Below the pieces are notes generated by a model that was not told where the DNA came from, made no database searches, and saw nothing but the letters and a program-made list of their open reading frames with translations. Positions 38,513-47,520 of a stretch of DNA of 64,000 nt are shown here, in pieces; the first letter of the stretch is position 1, and every line of letters begins with the position of its first letter. The stretch spans positions 1,522,697 to 1,586,696 of the forward strand of contig KE356560.1 of the NCBI GenBank assembly GCA_000415965.1, in the 5' to 3' direction. A program made the translations under genes and the position numbers. Source of the DNA: Haloquadratum walsbyi J07HQW1. Lineage in GTDB: Archaea > Halobacteriota > Halobacteria > Halobacteriales > Haloferacaceae.

Positions 38513-39376
38513 ATGATCATGATCATGATCTCGATCAATGCGCCAGCTGTCGGCGCGATATTGTTGATTGCGGCGGTGCTCACTGGGTGGTATAGTCGAC
38601 GACTTCACCGACGCCAATCGGTCATAACGAAGACATCAACGACTGACATCGGACAACTCTCTGAAAACCCGGTCGTCGAGGTTCAAGCCGAGGTGGTCGA
38701 TGGGGAGACATTTGCCTCACCAATCGGAGATACCGAGTGTGTCCTATCGGTGTGGGAAATCGATGAATATGATGATACTGGGTGGGAGACTTCCGTCTCA
38801 GGCATTGACGCAAGACCGTTCATACTTGATGATGGAACAGGGCAGACTCGGGTCGATATTGAGGATCATGTCAAAGCGAAATCTAATGCGGAATGGGAAA
38901 TTAATTGGCGCGGACTCGACATTGACCGGATGCTCTCGGTTGGAGTCTCGATTGATGATATATATTGCGTGTTTGATGAGTTCTCCGTTGAACACTCCGT
39001 GTCATCCGACTGTGAGTTACCACCGCAGATTGCCGCATTTGAGAGCGCTGACCCCGATATTCCAGAGCGGTCTGAATCGACGATCAAGCTTGGGGAGATG
39101 GATCTGGAAACCAAGGGTAAACGCCGATACTTCGAGGAAACAATCACTCCGGGACAGGAGATATATCTCCTTTGTGAAGCGACAGCGACAGGCGAGACGA
39201 CTCATCCGGCTGGACCGGATGACATAGTGCTGAAACCCCGGCAGGGTGACGAGTTAACAATCATTTCTGATCAGACTGAAACAGATCTCATCGCCGATTT
39301 TAATCAGTATCGGTGGGGGTACGCAGCAGCAGGAATTATGGCTTTCATTGGCTTGATAACGTTCATTCCGTCGTAA
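38513..39376 (+). CDS. Membrane-anchored GIDE-like domain protein
   Basis: 287 residues with a membrane span at each end (about residues 8-26 and 270-286). The acidic middle domain (ENPVVEVQAEVVDGETFASPIGDTECV, then FSVEHSVSSD and YLLCEATATGE) follows the pattern of the GIDE domain found between the membrane spans of the eukaryotic ligase MUL1 and in haloarchaeal homologues. No RING finger is present, so no ligase activity is implied. Role unknown. The start contains three exact copies of the hexamer ATGATC, giving MIMIMI, so the true start codon could be any of the three in-frame ATGs. Confidence 0.8.
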   Translation: MIMIMISINAPAVGAILLIAAVLTGWYSRRLHRRQSVITKTSTTDIGQLSENPVVEVQAEVVDGETFASPIGDTECVLSVWEIDEYDDTGWETSVSGIDARPFILDDGTGQTRVDIEDHVKAKSNAEWEINWRGLDIDRMLSVGVSIDDIYCVFDEFSVEHSVSSDCELPPQIAAFESADPDIPERSESTIKLGEMDLETKGKRRYFEETITPGQEIYLLCEATATGETTHPAGPDDIVLKPRQGDELTIISDQTETDLIADFNQYRWGYAAAGIMAFIGLITFIPS

Positions 39377-39814
39377 TCCCACAGAGTAGCCAATCCCGGC
39401 GGAGTGAAGTTGATTGGAGATTCTCTAAGTGAAGACCTCGGGGGAATGGTTTACTCTCTGGTTTCTGAATATAACATTAGCACAAAAACACTAAGCTTAA
39501 TGACGCCACATTGAGTATTTGCTTATATTTCGGTGTCCCCGATCTACTGACATATTTGTATTTTCGCTACTCGTACGTGCGTTCGCCGCGGCGTCATATC
39601 TCCTCGCTAGATGTGCGCAAGCACAAAAGTTGCCTGATTTGTTGAGTATTAATTATTTTATCGATTCCGCTGGGATGCGCTTTGATAGGGTTGTGCGTTT
39701 TGTTGTCGCATAACACACTTATAGCTGCATGCAAATATTTTACATGGACATTTATTATACTGCCTCATGCGTCGATACATCAACCTACGTCTCTGTTAGT
39801 TACGAGGTAGATTG
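39377..39814. other. Spacer, nothing recognised
   Basis: About 440 AT-rich bases before the NAD(P)-binding protein gene. Confidence 0.5.
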
Positions 39815-40747
39815 ATGCGAATTGCCGTTGCTGGAGCGACTGGTTGCGTTGGGAGCCGATTAGTCCCGAGGCTTCTTGACGCTGGACATACGGTCACGGC
39901 ACTTGTCCGCGATGCCTCAGCACCCCGTTCCGCATCGCTTGTTTCAGCCCCGGACGTTCGTGTTGTCGAGGGCGACTTGCTCACCCCAGCAGGCGTCGAT
40001 GAGTGCTGTCGCGACGCTGATATTGGTGTCTATCTTGTCCACTCACTAGGCTCCGGTCCGGACTATGCCGACCGAGACCGTCGAGCTGCGACAGCTTTCG
40101 CCCGTGCTGCATCGACAGCCGATATTACCCGTATTGTCTATCTCGGCGGTCTCGGGGACGTCGACGGAAATGGAGATGATCATCTCCACTCTCGAAGGGC
40201 TGTTGAGGCTGTCCTTGGCGCTGACCGGTATGAGCATCAATTGACAACAATTCGAGCGGGCGTCGTCATCGGGTCGAATAGCCTCAGTTTCCAATTAATG
40301 CGACAATGTGCCGCTCGGGTCCCTGTTGCGCCGGTTCCCCCAGCAATAAACACGCCATGTCAACCAATTGCCGTACGCGATGTCGTGCAGTATCTGACTG
40401 CTGTCATCGATACTGAGACCACTGCTGAGGTGATTGAGGTCGGTGCACCGCATGCTCGACCGTATGCTGAGTTACTGAGGGTGGTCGCTGACGCACTTCA
40501 GACACGATTCACCGTTCATATCGTCCCTCGAATGCCACTTCCTGCGGCAGCACTTGGTCTTGCTGCAGTCACAGATGTTCCGTATAAGACGGTTTCGCCA
40601 CTTGTTGAGAGTTTATCAACGCCTGCTGTCGTCTCAGATCCGAAGCCAGCAACGGCGCTTGGCGTTGACCCGGTCAGGTTCGAGACGGCTGTTCATGAGG
40701 TGTTGAGACCAACTGAAACTCCTATGACGCCGAAAGCGGAACTATGA
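39815..40747 (+). CDS. NAD(P)-binding NmrA/SDR-like protein
   Basis: 310 residues of the atypical extended SDR class. The cofactor motif GATGCVGSRL is at residues 7-16, followed by YLVHSLGSG and YLGGLGD. A C-terminal lid region starts around residue 200. Similar proteins act as NAD(P)H-dependent epimerases, ubiquinone-complex chaperones or redox sensors; the job here is unknown. Its stop overlaps the start of the next gene (ATGA), so it is co-translated with a membrane protein, suggesting a role at the membrane. Confidence 0.9.
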   Translation: MRIAVAGATGCVGSRLVPRLLDAGHTVTALVRDASAPRSASLVSAPDVRVVEGDLLTPAGVDECCRDADIGVYLVHSLGSGPDYADRDRRAATAFARAASTADITRIVYLGGLGDVDGNGDDHLHSRRAVEAVLGADRYEHQLTTIRAGVVIGSNSLSFQLMRQCAARVPVAPVPPAINTPCQPIAVRDVVQYLTAVIDTETTAEVIEVGAPHARPYAELLRVVADALQTRFTVHIVPRMPLPAAALGLAAVTDVPYKTVSPLVESLSTPAVVSDPKPATALGVDPVRFETAVHEVLRPTETPMTPKAEL

Positions 40748-41484
40748 CAACTGCAAACAGAACAGAGTTCGGTGAAACATGGGTATATGAAAGTATTATT
40801 AGCGCACTTCCTGGTATCGAGATCCCAAATACCCTTGCGATTGGCATTCAGCTCGTCTTTTTTGAAACAGCAGTTCTCGTCTTCGCAGCGTGGGATAATA
40901 ATGTCGCAATTGCTATTGTCGGAACTGCTGCGGTTCTGCTTGCCACACTCGGTAGTGTCGAGATGCTCCGCATTAGTCGGCTTGTCCGCTCGCGGGCAGT
41001 ACCAACAAGCTATAAGCGATTATTATTCGGATCAAAGGTCGAAACTGTTCTTGGGGTGTTGGTCTATGTGGCACTTATTACGCATTTGTTTGTATTTGAG
41101 CCGCAACAGAGCGTGCAGCCGCTGTTGCACTCGCTTCTTGGGTCGAACCCACCAATCGTTGTCATGTACGTGCTTTTGCTCGTCGGCTGGGATATCTCAT
41201 ATCGTATTGGGACAAATTGGTGGGCAAGCCTGCTTGGACTCTGGCGAGCAGGCCGGTATCGACTTTCTGGGACCGGTTCGCGCGAATTTGATCTTGACCC
41301 AGAAACGGCTCGACTCCTTCGCCGGGCAGATTCTGAAACGGCGCTGTTCGGTCTACTCCAGTTGTCGATTGTCCCAGTTTTGGAACCAGGGTCGGTGCTC
41401 CAGAATGTCTTGATTGCACACGTCATTGCTGTCGTCGTCGTCTCTGGGACAGCGGCGATATTGATGACTCCGAGTTTTCAGTGA
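40744..41484 (+). CDS. Membrane protein co-translated with the NAD(P)-binding gene
   Basis: 246 residues, about six hydrophobic segments (around 28-45, 53-70, 98-117, 135-154, 200-216 and 222-240). Not assigned to a named family. A cytoplasmic loop with RYRLSGTGSREFDLDPETARLLRRADSET lies between the fourth and fifth spans. It overlaps the preceding gene by four bases. No catalytic motif seen. Confidence 0.8.
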   Translation: MTTANRTEFGETWVYESIISALPGIEIPNTLAIGIQLVFFETAVLVFAAWDNNVAIAIVGTAAVLLATLGSVEMLRISRLVRSRAVPTSYKRLLFGSKVETVLGVLVYVALITHLFVFEPQQSVQPLLHSLLGSNPPIVVMYVLLLVGWDISYRIGTNWWASLLGLWRAGRYRLSGTGSREFDLDPETARLLRRADSETALFGLLQLSIVPVLEPGSVLQNVLIAHVIAVVVVSGTAAILMTPSFQ

Positions 41485-41574
41485 TACTGTTGTCCGTCGC
41501 TGTTTCCTCATCACACTCGAAGGCATAACTCCTTGCATAGAGAGCGACCATCAGAGAGAGCTAGGTGGGGTGGT

Positions 41575-42282
41575 TCACACAGATCGCTGAGCGACCACTG
41601 AGATATAGCCAATACGACCCTCTGCAACAGCGGCTTCAGCCTCGTGAATTCCATCAAGTAGCCGCTGTCCGCGCTCACCGAGTAGCCCGAGTATTTGTTC
41701 ATAATCAACTTTGTTTTCTAATTCTTCTTGCATCGCTAAGATATCGTGACGATGGTCCTGAACATCTATGACATCATATCCAGCCGCTTCGATTGTCTCG
41801 ATTGTCTCGTGTCGGCTTTGAGTGGTCTCTAGACAAAGTCCGGTGGTAATTGGGGCTGGCAGATCAGGCAGGCGCCCCTCGACAGTCACATCTGAAAGCG
41901 CAAGATATCCGTCTGGTTCGACAATTCGGGCTGTTTCTTCAAGCGCGGTTTTATGCTGTTCGGTGAGACACATCACACACTCTGCAAGTACGACCTCAAC
42001 ACTATGTTCTGGAAATGGAAGATATCGCATATCACCCCGAATAGTGTTCTTCCCGCTTGGTTCATGATCGACTCCCACGACATCGGCTCCACGCTCGCGT
42101 GCTACCGACAACGATTCACCGGCTCCACAACCGATATCAGCGACCTGCGTCCCTGTAGTCACCGCCGCACGATCTAATAGTTCTGCCGTTGCCTCACGAC
42201 CACCTGGATGCAGTGGATCATCAAGGATACGACGAAGTGTCTCCCATGGGTTCGCAAACGCAGTTTCAAGCATTCCCTGCAT
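41575..42282 (-). CDS. SAM-dependent methyltransferase (TrsM-like)
   Basis: 235 residues from the ATG at 42282, one base after the stop of the radical SAM gene, so the pair is tightly coupled. Motif I is DIGCGAGESL near residue 39. Preceding wording DDPLHPGGREATAELL resembles methyltransferases called TrsM that occur next to a radical SAM protein (TrsS) in other prokaryotes. CVMCLTEQHKTALEETARIVEPDGYL carries two Cys near the active site. The C terminus is acidic and helical. Substrate unknown. The reading frame is open further upstream inside the radical SAM gene, but the conserved part starts here. Confidence 0.85.
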   Translation of the reverse strand: MQGMLETAFANPWETLRRILDDPLHPGGREATAELLDRAAVTTGTQVADIGCGAGESLSVARERGADVVGVDHEPSGKNTIRGDMRYLPFPEHSVEVVLAECVMCLTEQHKTALEETARIVEPDGYLALSDVTVEGRLPDLPAPITTGLCLETTQSRHETIETIEAAGYDVIDVQDHRHDILAMQEELENKVDYEQILGLLGERGQRLLDGIHEAEAAVAEGRIGYISVVAQRSV

Positions 42283-42283
42283 A

Positions 42284-43729
42284 TTAGCTATTGTGTGATG
42301 TTGATTGATTGGTGATTTCCGTTCGCTCATTACCATCGAAACATTGTGCATCCTCCTCAGCAGAGCACGCCGCACTGTCATCAACTGCTAAGGGCTCGTC
42401 GACTCCTGGCTTCCCTCCCCAGTCATTTCGATTCCGAAGTGCATATTTGCCATCATCAGTCGTCATATTATATCCACAAAATGGGACTAATTCACCATCC
42501 TCAGTCGGCACAGAGATACAGCAATTATCTAACCGACCGGCATCGGCAGCATCGGCATCCATGAATCCCGTGAACGATATTGGAAGCACGCGATCGAGCA
42601 TCTCATCGGCGCCTGCCGGGAGCGAAAGAGCATCCCCTCCACAGCAACTAGCTGTCTGACAGGCAGCCTCACCACCAGCCGGGGTTTTCGCGATCAATTC
42701 CATCCAGTCACTTTCATCAACGAGACCGGAGACGTTGGTGAATAAGTCTGCTGAGAGGAATTTTGTCACTGGAATCGGACCCTGCTCACTGGGAAGCAAT
42801 CCGGTGGCTGATTGACAGTATGCCGAGCAACACGGAACGGGCATAAGATCCCGTGGCTCAATTGCTTCAAATCCACTGGCGAGACGTTTCGCAGCTGTAT
42901 CTAATGAAAATCGACCGTCATTCGTCTCATATCGACCAAAGTGAGCCACCGGCTGAAAGTTGACAGACTCGACAATATCGCGATTTTCTAACGCATATCG
43001 AACGATATCTCCCATCTCATGATCATTCGTGCCAGGTACAATCGTCGGCACCAAGACAACAGAGAGTCCGGCTTCCCGACAGGTTTTGACTGCTTCGCGC
43101 TTGAGATCGGCTAAATCGACTCCTCGGATTGCCTCATATGTCGCTGATTGAAGCCCATCGAATTGTAGATATATCGCAGTAACCCCAGCATTGGAAAGTC
43201 GACGGGCATACCCCTCTTTTTCGACAAGTTCAATGCCATTTGTGTTGATCTGAATGTGTTCGAATCCCATCTGACCTGCCTGTTCAACAATCTCCGGAAG
43301 ATCATCGCGAACAGTCGGCTCACCACCAGAAAGCTGAATCGGTCGTGGACCACCACTCTCTAAGATTGTCTCTAGCAACTGTTCGACCGTCTCAAATGAT
43401 CGATGTGTCCCGCTGGGTCCCGAGCTTGCAAAACAAAATGAGCATGAGAGATTGCAATCAGAGGTCACCTCGATAACTGCCAGACAAGCGTGGTCATTGT
43501 CGACGGTGAAATCTCCATCCGGGTTGAATTCGGCATCAGGTTGAAATTGCTTTGCCCACTCCCAGTGATCAAGTGAATCCCAAACCTTCCGCGTTGTCTC
43601 ACCGTGCTCTGGACATTCACGGTAAAGATACACTGAGCTATCATCGGTGACATATTCACCTGGAATACGATTTAGACAACTTGGACAGAGGCTTGTCGTT
43701 GATTCTAATTTCCGTTTAGCTCGGCTCAT
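42284..43729 (-). CDS. Radical SAM protein, Tes/TrsS-like
   Basis: 481 residues from the ATG at 43729. An N-terminal zinc-type motif CPSCLNRIPG and CPEHGE precede the radical SAM cluster motif CNLSCSFC (near residue 94) and the SGGEPTVRDDLPEI motif. This layout (CxxC, CPEHG, then the SAM core) is shared by the tetraether-lipid synthase Tes, MoaA-like relatives and TrsS. Many further cysteines follow (PVPCCSAYCQ, CQTASCCGG, CCISVP, FCGYN), enough for extra clusters. It is followed after one base by a methyltransferase. A TATA box lies at 43751-43760, about 26 bases from the ATG. Confidence 0.88.
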   Translation of the reverse strand: MSRAKRKLESTTSLCPSCLNRIPGEYVTDDSSVYLYRECPEHGETTRKVWDSLDHWEWAKQFQPDAEFNPDGDFTVDNDHACLAVIEVTSDCNLSCSFCFASSGPSGTHRSFETVEQLLETILESGGPRPIQLSGGEPTVRDDLPEIVEQAGQMGFEHIQINTNGIELVEKEGYARRLSNAGVTAIYLQFDGLQSATYEAIRGVDLADLKREAVKTCREAGLSVVLVPTIVPGTNDHEMGDIVRYALENRDIVESVNFQPVAHFGRYETNDGRFSLDTAAKRLASGFEAIEPRDLMPVPCCSAYCQSATGLLPSEQGPIPVTKFLSADLFTNVSGLVDESDWMELIAKTPAGGEAACQTASCCGGDALSLPAGADEMLDRVLPISFTGFMDADAADAGRLDNCCISVPTEDGELVPFCGYNMTTDDGKYALRNRNDWGGKPGVDEPLAVDDSAACSAEEDAQCFDGNERTEITNQSTSHNS

Positions 43730-43750
43730 ATCAACTTCCATTGGAGGAGG

Positions 43751-43783
43751 ATTATATGTGTTATTGTTGTGTGAGATATATAT
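43751..43783. promoter_or_regulatory. Divergent promoter pair
   Basis: A leftward TATA (CACATATAAT, 43751-43760 on the minus strand) for the radical SAM gene and a rightward TATA (TATATATC, 43776-43783) for the thioredoxin-like gene. Both lie 20-27 bases from their start codons. Shared 70-base control region. Confidence 0.65.
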
Positions 43784-43802
43784 CCAACTGCGATACAACG
43801 AA

Positions 43803-44354
43803 ATGTGTCCTCAACATATATACTCACTCATGACACACTCGGAGTCGATAGCATCTGTCTTTTCGGACTCTACCCAGAAGTCGGTCGGATTGGGGAGAGC
43901 ACAACGGGGAATGGTCCATCGTCGCATATCCAATACAAAGGGATTGAACGAGTCCTCAGTCGATACACCATCCCCCCCGGTAGCCTCACTATTGCCATGG
44001 CGATCATCTGGGTCTAAGACTCAGTCTGAGTCTGAGTCTGAGTCTAAATCCGAATCTGACATCGAGATTAAATTATACATCGTGACTGGATACCACGGAA
44101 AACTCAAAATTCCTGAGAGCTTCTGCCGAGAGTGTAACTTGTTTGTTCGGGCCGCGGATGCTGCGGCCGCACAAGTTGACGCCGATGTGCGTGTGTCAGT
44201 TGTTTCGTGGTGGACACACTTTCTGTTTGCACTTCGCTACGGTGGCTATCATCCACCTATCATCGTCGTTGGTGGGACTCGCCTTTCACAGGGACACCAG
44301 GTTCCAACAACCCAAGAAATTGTGAAAGCGATTCAAGAATCACTGAACCGGTGA
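43803..44354 (+). CDS. Thioredoxin-like domain protein with disordered N terminus
   Basis: 183 residues from the ATG at 43803, placed by the TATA box at 43776-43783. Residues 1-85 are low-complexity and include a Ser-Glu run encoded by repeated TCTGAG hexamers. Residues 86-183 form a thioredoxin-like domain (IKLYIVTGYHGKLKIPESFC, CxxC = CREC near residue 107-110, then PPIIVVGGTRLSQG and a final helix). The redox CxxC is present. It is divergent from the radical SAM/methyltransferase pair and followed 30 bases later by a peroxiredoxin gene. Confidence 0.8.
   Translation: MCPQHIYSLMTHSESIASVFSDSTQKSVGLGRAQRGMVHRRISNTKGLNESSVDTPSPPVASLLPWRSSGSKTQSESESESKSESDIEIKLYIVTGYHGKLKIPESFCRECNLFVRAADAAAAQVDADVRVSVVSWWTHFLFALRYGGYHPPIIVVGGTRLSQGHQVPTTQEIVKAIQESLNR
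44023..44053 (+). repeat. In-frame TCTGAG hexamer repeat
   Basis: Four exact or near-exact TCTGAG copies coding Ser-Glu, followed by AAATCC/GAATCT variants. It lengthens the linker before the thioredoxin domain. Confidence 0.85.
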
Positions 44355-44384
44355 AATAAAGCCGCGTGAGGGACTTCTCCTCGT

Positions 44385-44897
44385 ATGTCAACTCAGTTGA
44401 CTGAATTTTCATTACCCAACGTAGCCACCGGACCGGATCCATTTTCAGTCTCTGCATTGTCCGAAGGGATTGATTTCGTTGTGCTGTTTTTTCAGCGGGA
44501 TCATTATTGTACCAACTGTCGCAAACAGGTACAGACAGTTGCTGAACGAATAGACGCTTTCCACGATCAGAACGCTGAAGTTGTCTCAATCGTTCCTGAG
44601 CCCATTGAGCGTGTCGCAGAATGGCAGTCAAAATATGACCTTCCATACCCACTGTTAGCCGACCCAGCAGCTGAAACCGGAGATGCTTACGACCAGCCTG
44701 TTCGGTTCGGGATATTGGGACGATTCAGCGATTTCTTTGGTCGGATGCCAGCGGTTGTCATCTTAGACCGCCGCTCTTCACCAACAGAGATTGCTTATAC
44801 ATATAAAGGAAGCTCCACGTTTGATCGGCCTGATATTGAGACCCTCCTCACCGAGTTGGAGTCACTTCATACAGCACCCGAAGCTGATACCGCATGA
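44385..44897 (+). CDS. Peroxiredoxin/AhpC-TSA family protein
   Basis: 170 residues. The thioredoxin-fold core (FVVLFFQRDHYCTNCRKQVQ) carries a CxxC pair near residues 42-45 where peroxiredoxins have the peroxidatic Cys, and LLADPAAETGDAYD and PAVVILD follow as in the AhpC/TSA family. The CTNC motif suggests a bacterioferritin-comigratory-like or disulfide-linked redox role. It is likely co-transcribed with the thioredoxin-like gene just upstream. Confidence 0.9.
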   Translation: MSTQLTEFSLPNVATGPDPFSVSALSEGIDFVVLFFQRDHYCTNCRKQVQTVAERIDAFHDQNAEVVSIVPEPIERVAEWQSKYDLPYPLLADPAAETGDAYDQPVRFGILGRFSDFFGRMPAVVILDRRSSPTEIAYTYKGSSTFDRPDIETLLTELESLHTAPEADTA

Positions 44898-45332
44898 CTG
44901 ATCTTTACTGCATCATCACTCGTGGGTCACGACAATGTTCGGTCGCGCTCTGGCAGACTTTACTCCAATTGTTGAGCATGGTTACTCGTGTGAATGACTG
45001 GTCAGTGGCTGGTTCACCTGGCAAGAATAATATCATATGAACAATACTCTCATGCTTATCGCCTCAACTCGTTGGGTGTTATCTCATAAATGTTCGTCTC
45101 AAGATACTGGATCGCTCACGCTCAACGAGGAGTTTTTTATTATCTCTCCATGTGTCATATGCTGGCTGGATCCGAGTCCCGAAGAGAAACAAATCATCAA
45201 TCTCCCCCGGTTGAACGAAAATCTCTCTCAAGGGCTCGGTGAATGTCAGCAAGCCAGCTGGGACGGGGGAGTGAATAGACAGTCAACCTTACTGTGTTGA
45301 GGAACACTCACACCCCCAATCGTTCGAAGATA
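44898..45332. other. Spacer before the transposon
   Basis: About 430 bases. An 87-codon plus-strand frame (45037-45300) has a Cys-rich, non-acidic sequence and no recognisable domain, so it is not called. Confidence 0.5.
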
Positions 45333-45392
45333 CCATTTCTGGCTCTGTTGAAATCCTCAGAGATTTACAGGTTTGTCCGGTAGTTTGACCGG

Positions 45393-46214
45393 ATGCAAGC
45401 CCTCCCAAAGTCGCGGTTACTCCGGTTTGTTGAGTAGGCGTTTCATTTGGCTCGTTGAGCTGTCGCTCGCTACTCTTCGAAATTCTCAAAACGACGGTAC
45501 ACACTTCATCAGCACATTGTTCTCTTGTGCCTCAAAGTGCGGAAGGACACGACCTATCGGACTCTCCTCAACGAACTCATTGAGATGCCCCGCATTCGGA
45601 AAGCAGTTAACCTCACCGAACTCCCTACGCCGTCAACGCTGTGCAAAGCGTTTGACAGACTTGATATGGCTGTGTGGCGAGTGCTTCTCAACCTCTCGGT
45701 CACGCTTCTCCCGACCAACGGTGTCGTCGGGATAGACGCCTCCGGCTTTGATCGCAGTCACGCCTCGAAGCACTATACGAAGCGAACAAAGTTGACGATT
45801 CAGCAATTAAAAGTCACGCTCCTCGTAGACACGAGGTCGAACGCGATTATCGATCTGCACGTGATGACGACCAGAAAGCACGACTCCCAGATTGCGCCGT
45901 CGCTCATCAAACGGAAAACCGGGGAAATAGCGGTTCTTCTCGGCGACAAAGGATACGACGACCAGAAGGTTCGGGCAGTAGCTCATGAGGAGGATGTTCG
46001 CCCAGTCATCAAACACAGAGAGTTTTCGTCGCTCCACAAGGCGTGGAATGCTCGACTAGATGCTGATCTCTATGGTCAGCGTAGTCAGAACGAGACAGTT
46101 AACTCCAGGCTCAAACGCAAGTACGGCGCGTTCGTCCGCTCACGTCACTGGTGGAAGCAGTTCCGTGAACTCACAATCGCTTGTCTCATTCACAACGTTG
46201 ACCGATCACTCTGA
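45393..46214 (+). pseudogene. IS5-type transposase with two in-frame stops
   Basis: DDE transposase of about 273 codons from the ATG at 45393. TAG (codon 15) and TGA (near codon 22) interrupt the N-terminal part; from 45525 the frame is open to the stop at 46214. Catalytic regions are GIDASGFDRSHAS (first Asp), LGDKGYDDQKVR (second Asp) and SQNETVNSRLKRKYG (Glu). The first stop replaces a residue in LLRFVE-x-AFHLARRA, the second an Arg. Transposition would need re-initiation downstream, suppression, or help from another copy. Confidence 0.88.
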
Positions 46215-46352
46215 CCGGTCAATACAGCTCAATCCCCAGCAATGGTATTAAGTAAGCGGTCTGAGACCGCACGACGGGTCACAAGCAGAGGCACCGTGTA
46301 CACGCCACTGAGACCGACTTTTTGATTTTCTTTGGAAAACAATTGCAGGTGG

Positions 46353-46736
46353 CTAGCTGTTCTCAGTACAGTTGGTCGTGTTAATCCGGTACTCGGCAAG
46401 GGTTTGATTTTTAGGATTGGTTGCCCGTAGTGTAACACTTCCATTCTCAAGCTGAGCGGTGGGTATCGAGATCACGTGGGTTCCCTTCGGCACGTGTTGA
46501 CTCGTATTCATTGCCTGGCTGCCCACCGTCAACTCCACCTCGTTAACGATCTGATTGGCTTCGTAGGAAACCTCCAACGCACCATTATTCTCAATGACTT
46601 GTGTAATATCGACGACTGAACTGGACTTGACCTCCTCGAATGAAACGTTACACCGCTCGTCTGTCGGTGTTCCAGTGCCGGCCATACAGCCGGCAAGGAG
46701 GATCAGGAGGACCAATATTGGGACAGCTCGCTTCAT
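46353..46736 (-). CDS. Passenger lipoprotein inside the transposon
   Basis: 127 residues from the ATG at 46736 (an alternative start is 46751). The N terminus is a secretory lipoprotein signal: MKRAVPILVLLILLAGC with lipobox LAGC and Cys 17 as anchor. The mature part is Thr/Asn/Ser-rich with one further Cys pair (Cys in CNVSF and in TTNC) and beta-rich wording (LEVSYEANQIVNEVELTV, VTLRATNPKNQT), compatible with a small extracellular domain. Unknown function. A TTAATAAAAG element lies 30 or so bases upstream. It lies between the transposase and the right inverted repeat, so it travels with the element. Confidence 0.82.
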   Translation of the reverse strand: MKRAVPILVLLILLAGCMAGTGTPTDERCNVSFEEVKSSSVVDITQVIENNGALEVSYEANQIVNEVELTVGSQAMNTSQHVPKGTHVISIPTAQLENGSVTLRATNPKNQTLAEYRINTTNCTENS

Positions 46737-47040
46737 CAAATTCGAATCCACGTTGGACTAATGTGGCTCTTTTATTAATTGGTCGTCGGATCTTTTTTCC
46801 GGCAGCTGAATAGACATACGTCTACTTGTTCGTTCATACCATCGAACCGGCTATACGGCACCTCAGTAGCACGCAGTCATCAGTGACTGAAAATTTCACT
46901 CGATATTGTGTCTGAACCATGGGATTTCAACAGAGCCCCATTTCTTTTTATCTCAATTATCTCGCTAATGTCCTGTGTTGCTTGCAGTCATCCGGTTGTC
47001 TGTTATCGGTGAAAGAGACATTAGACATCATTCAACATCT

Positions 47041-47110
47041 TTGAGATGGAGTCCCTCCCTCAACGAGGGAGCCAGTTACGATGAGCGAAGTAGGGTGAGG
47101 TAGTTGACTG
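47041..47110 (+). repeat. IS605-type element end (decayed)
   Basis: GTCCCTCCCTC-AAC-GAGGGAGCC hairpin followed by AGTAGGGTGAGGTAGTTGACTG. This wording is typical of the flanking ends of haloarchaeal TnpB elements. Confidence 0.6.
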
Positions 47111-47249
47111 ATTGCGATAACATCTTTTTATCCACCCTATTGGATGGAGACCACACTGTCTTGATTCGAAGGAAAGTCCATCTCCTTGTTGTCAATCTCG
47201 TGTGTATTAACTGAACACCGTTTTTGATACTCCTTGGCAATCACACTGA

Positions 47250-47406
47250 TGAGAGACTGAAATTTCATCGGGGTCACATCTCCGTCCAGGCTCCGGGGCA
47301 CTCGCCCTGTTCCGCCCGTAGATTCACGACGATTGTCTTGGTAACCGGGGAGCGAGCCACCGACCCAAATCTCACGATGTCACGTATTATTTCAACATAC
47401 AACTAG
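47250..47406 (+). repeat. IS-type dispersed repeat, RGHISVQAP unit
   Basis: Reads RGHISVQAPGHSPCSARR then VTGERATDPNLTMSRI on the plus strand. The first 50 bases recur at 49345-49400 and 51090-51145. Probably a shared element end that was once coding or overlapping. Confidence 0.65.
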
Positions 47407-47520
47407 TATCAGTGTAGCCCCCCAGAAAGTCTTCAGGCTATGACTGATATTCAGTTAGTTACGGCGTGATCATAACTCGCAATTTTGATAATGAGACGGA
47501 CATAGCGGTTGGCAGATGAA

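Larger units (their letters stand above)
45341..46937 (+). mobile_element. IS5-type transposon with 16-bp ends and a passenger gene
   Basis: Complete element of 1597 bp. The ends are a perfect 16-bp inverted repeat (GGCTCTGTTGAAATCC at 45341-45356 and its complement at 46922-46937). It is flanked by an exact 8-bp target duplication, CCATTTCT (45333-45340 and 46938-46945). Inside are a transposase on the plus strand and a lipoprotein gene on the minus strand. The intact duplication indicates a fairly recent insertion, though the transposase carries two stops. Confidence 0.93.
46946..47520. other. Spacer with IS605-type debris
   Basis: Contains two decayed TnpB-element parts described separately (47041-47110 and 47250-47406) and otherwise no gene. 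Confidence 0.6.

Noticed and set aside
45037..45300. 87-codon frame before the transposon
   Set aside because: No recognisable features and a non-haloarchaeal composition.
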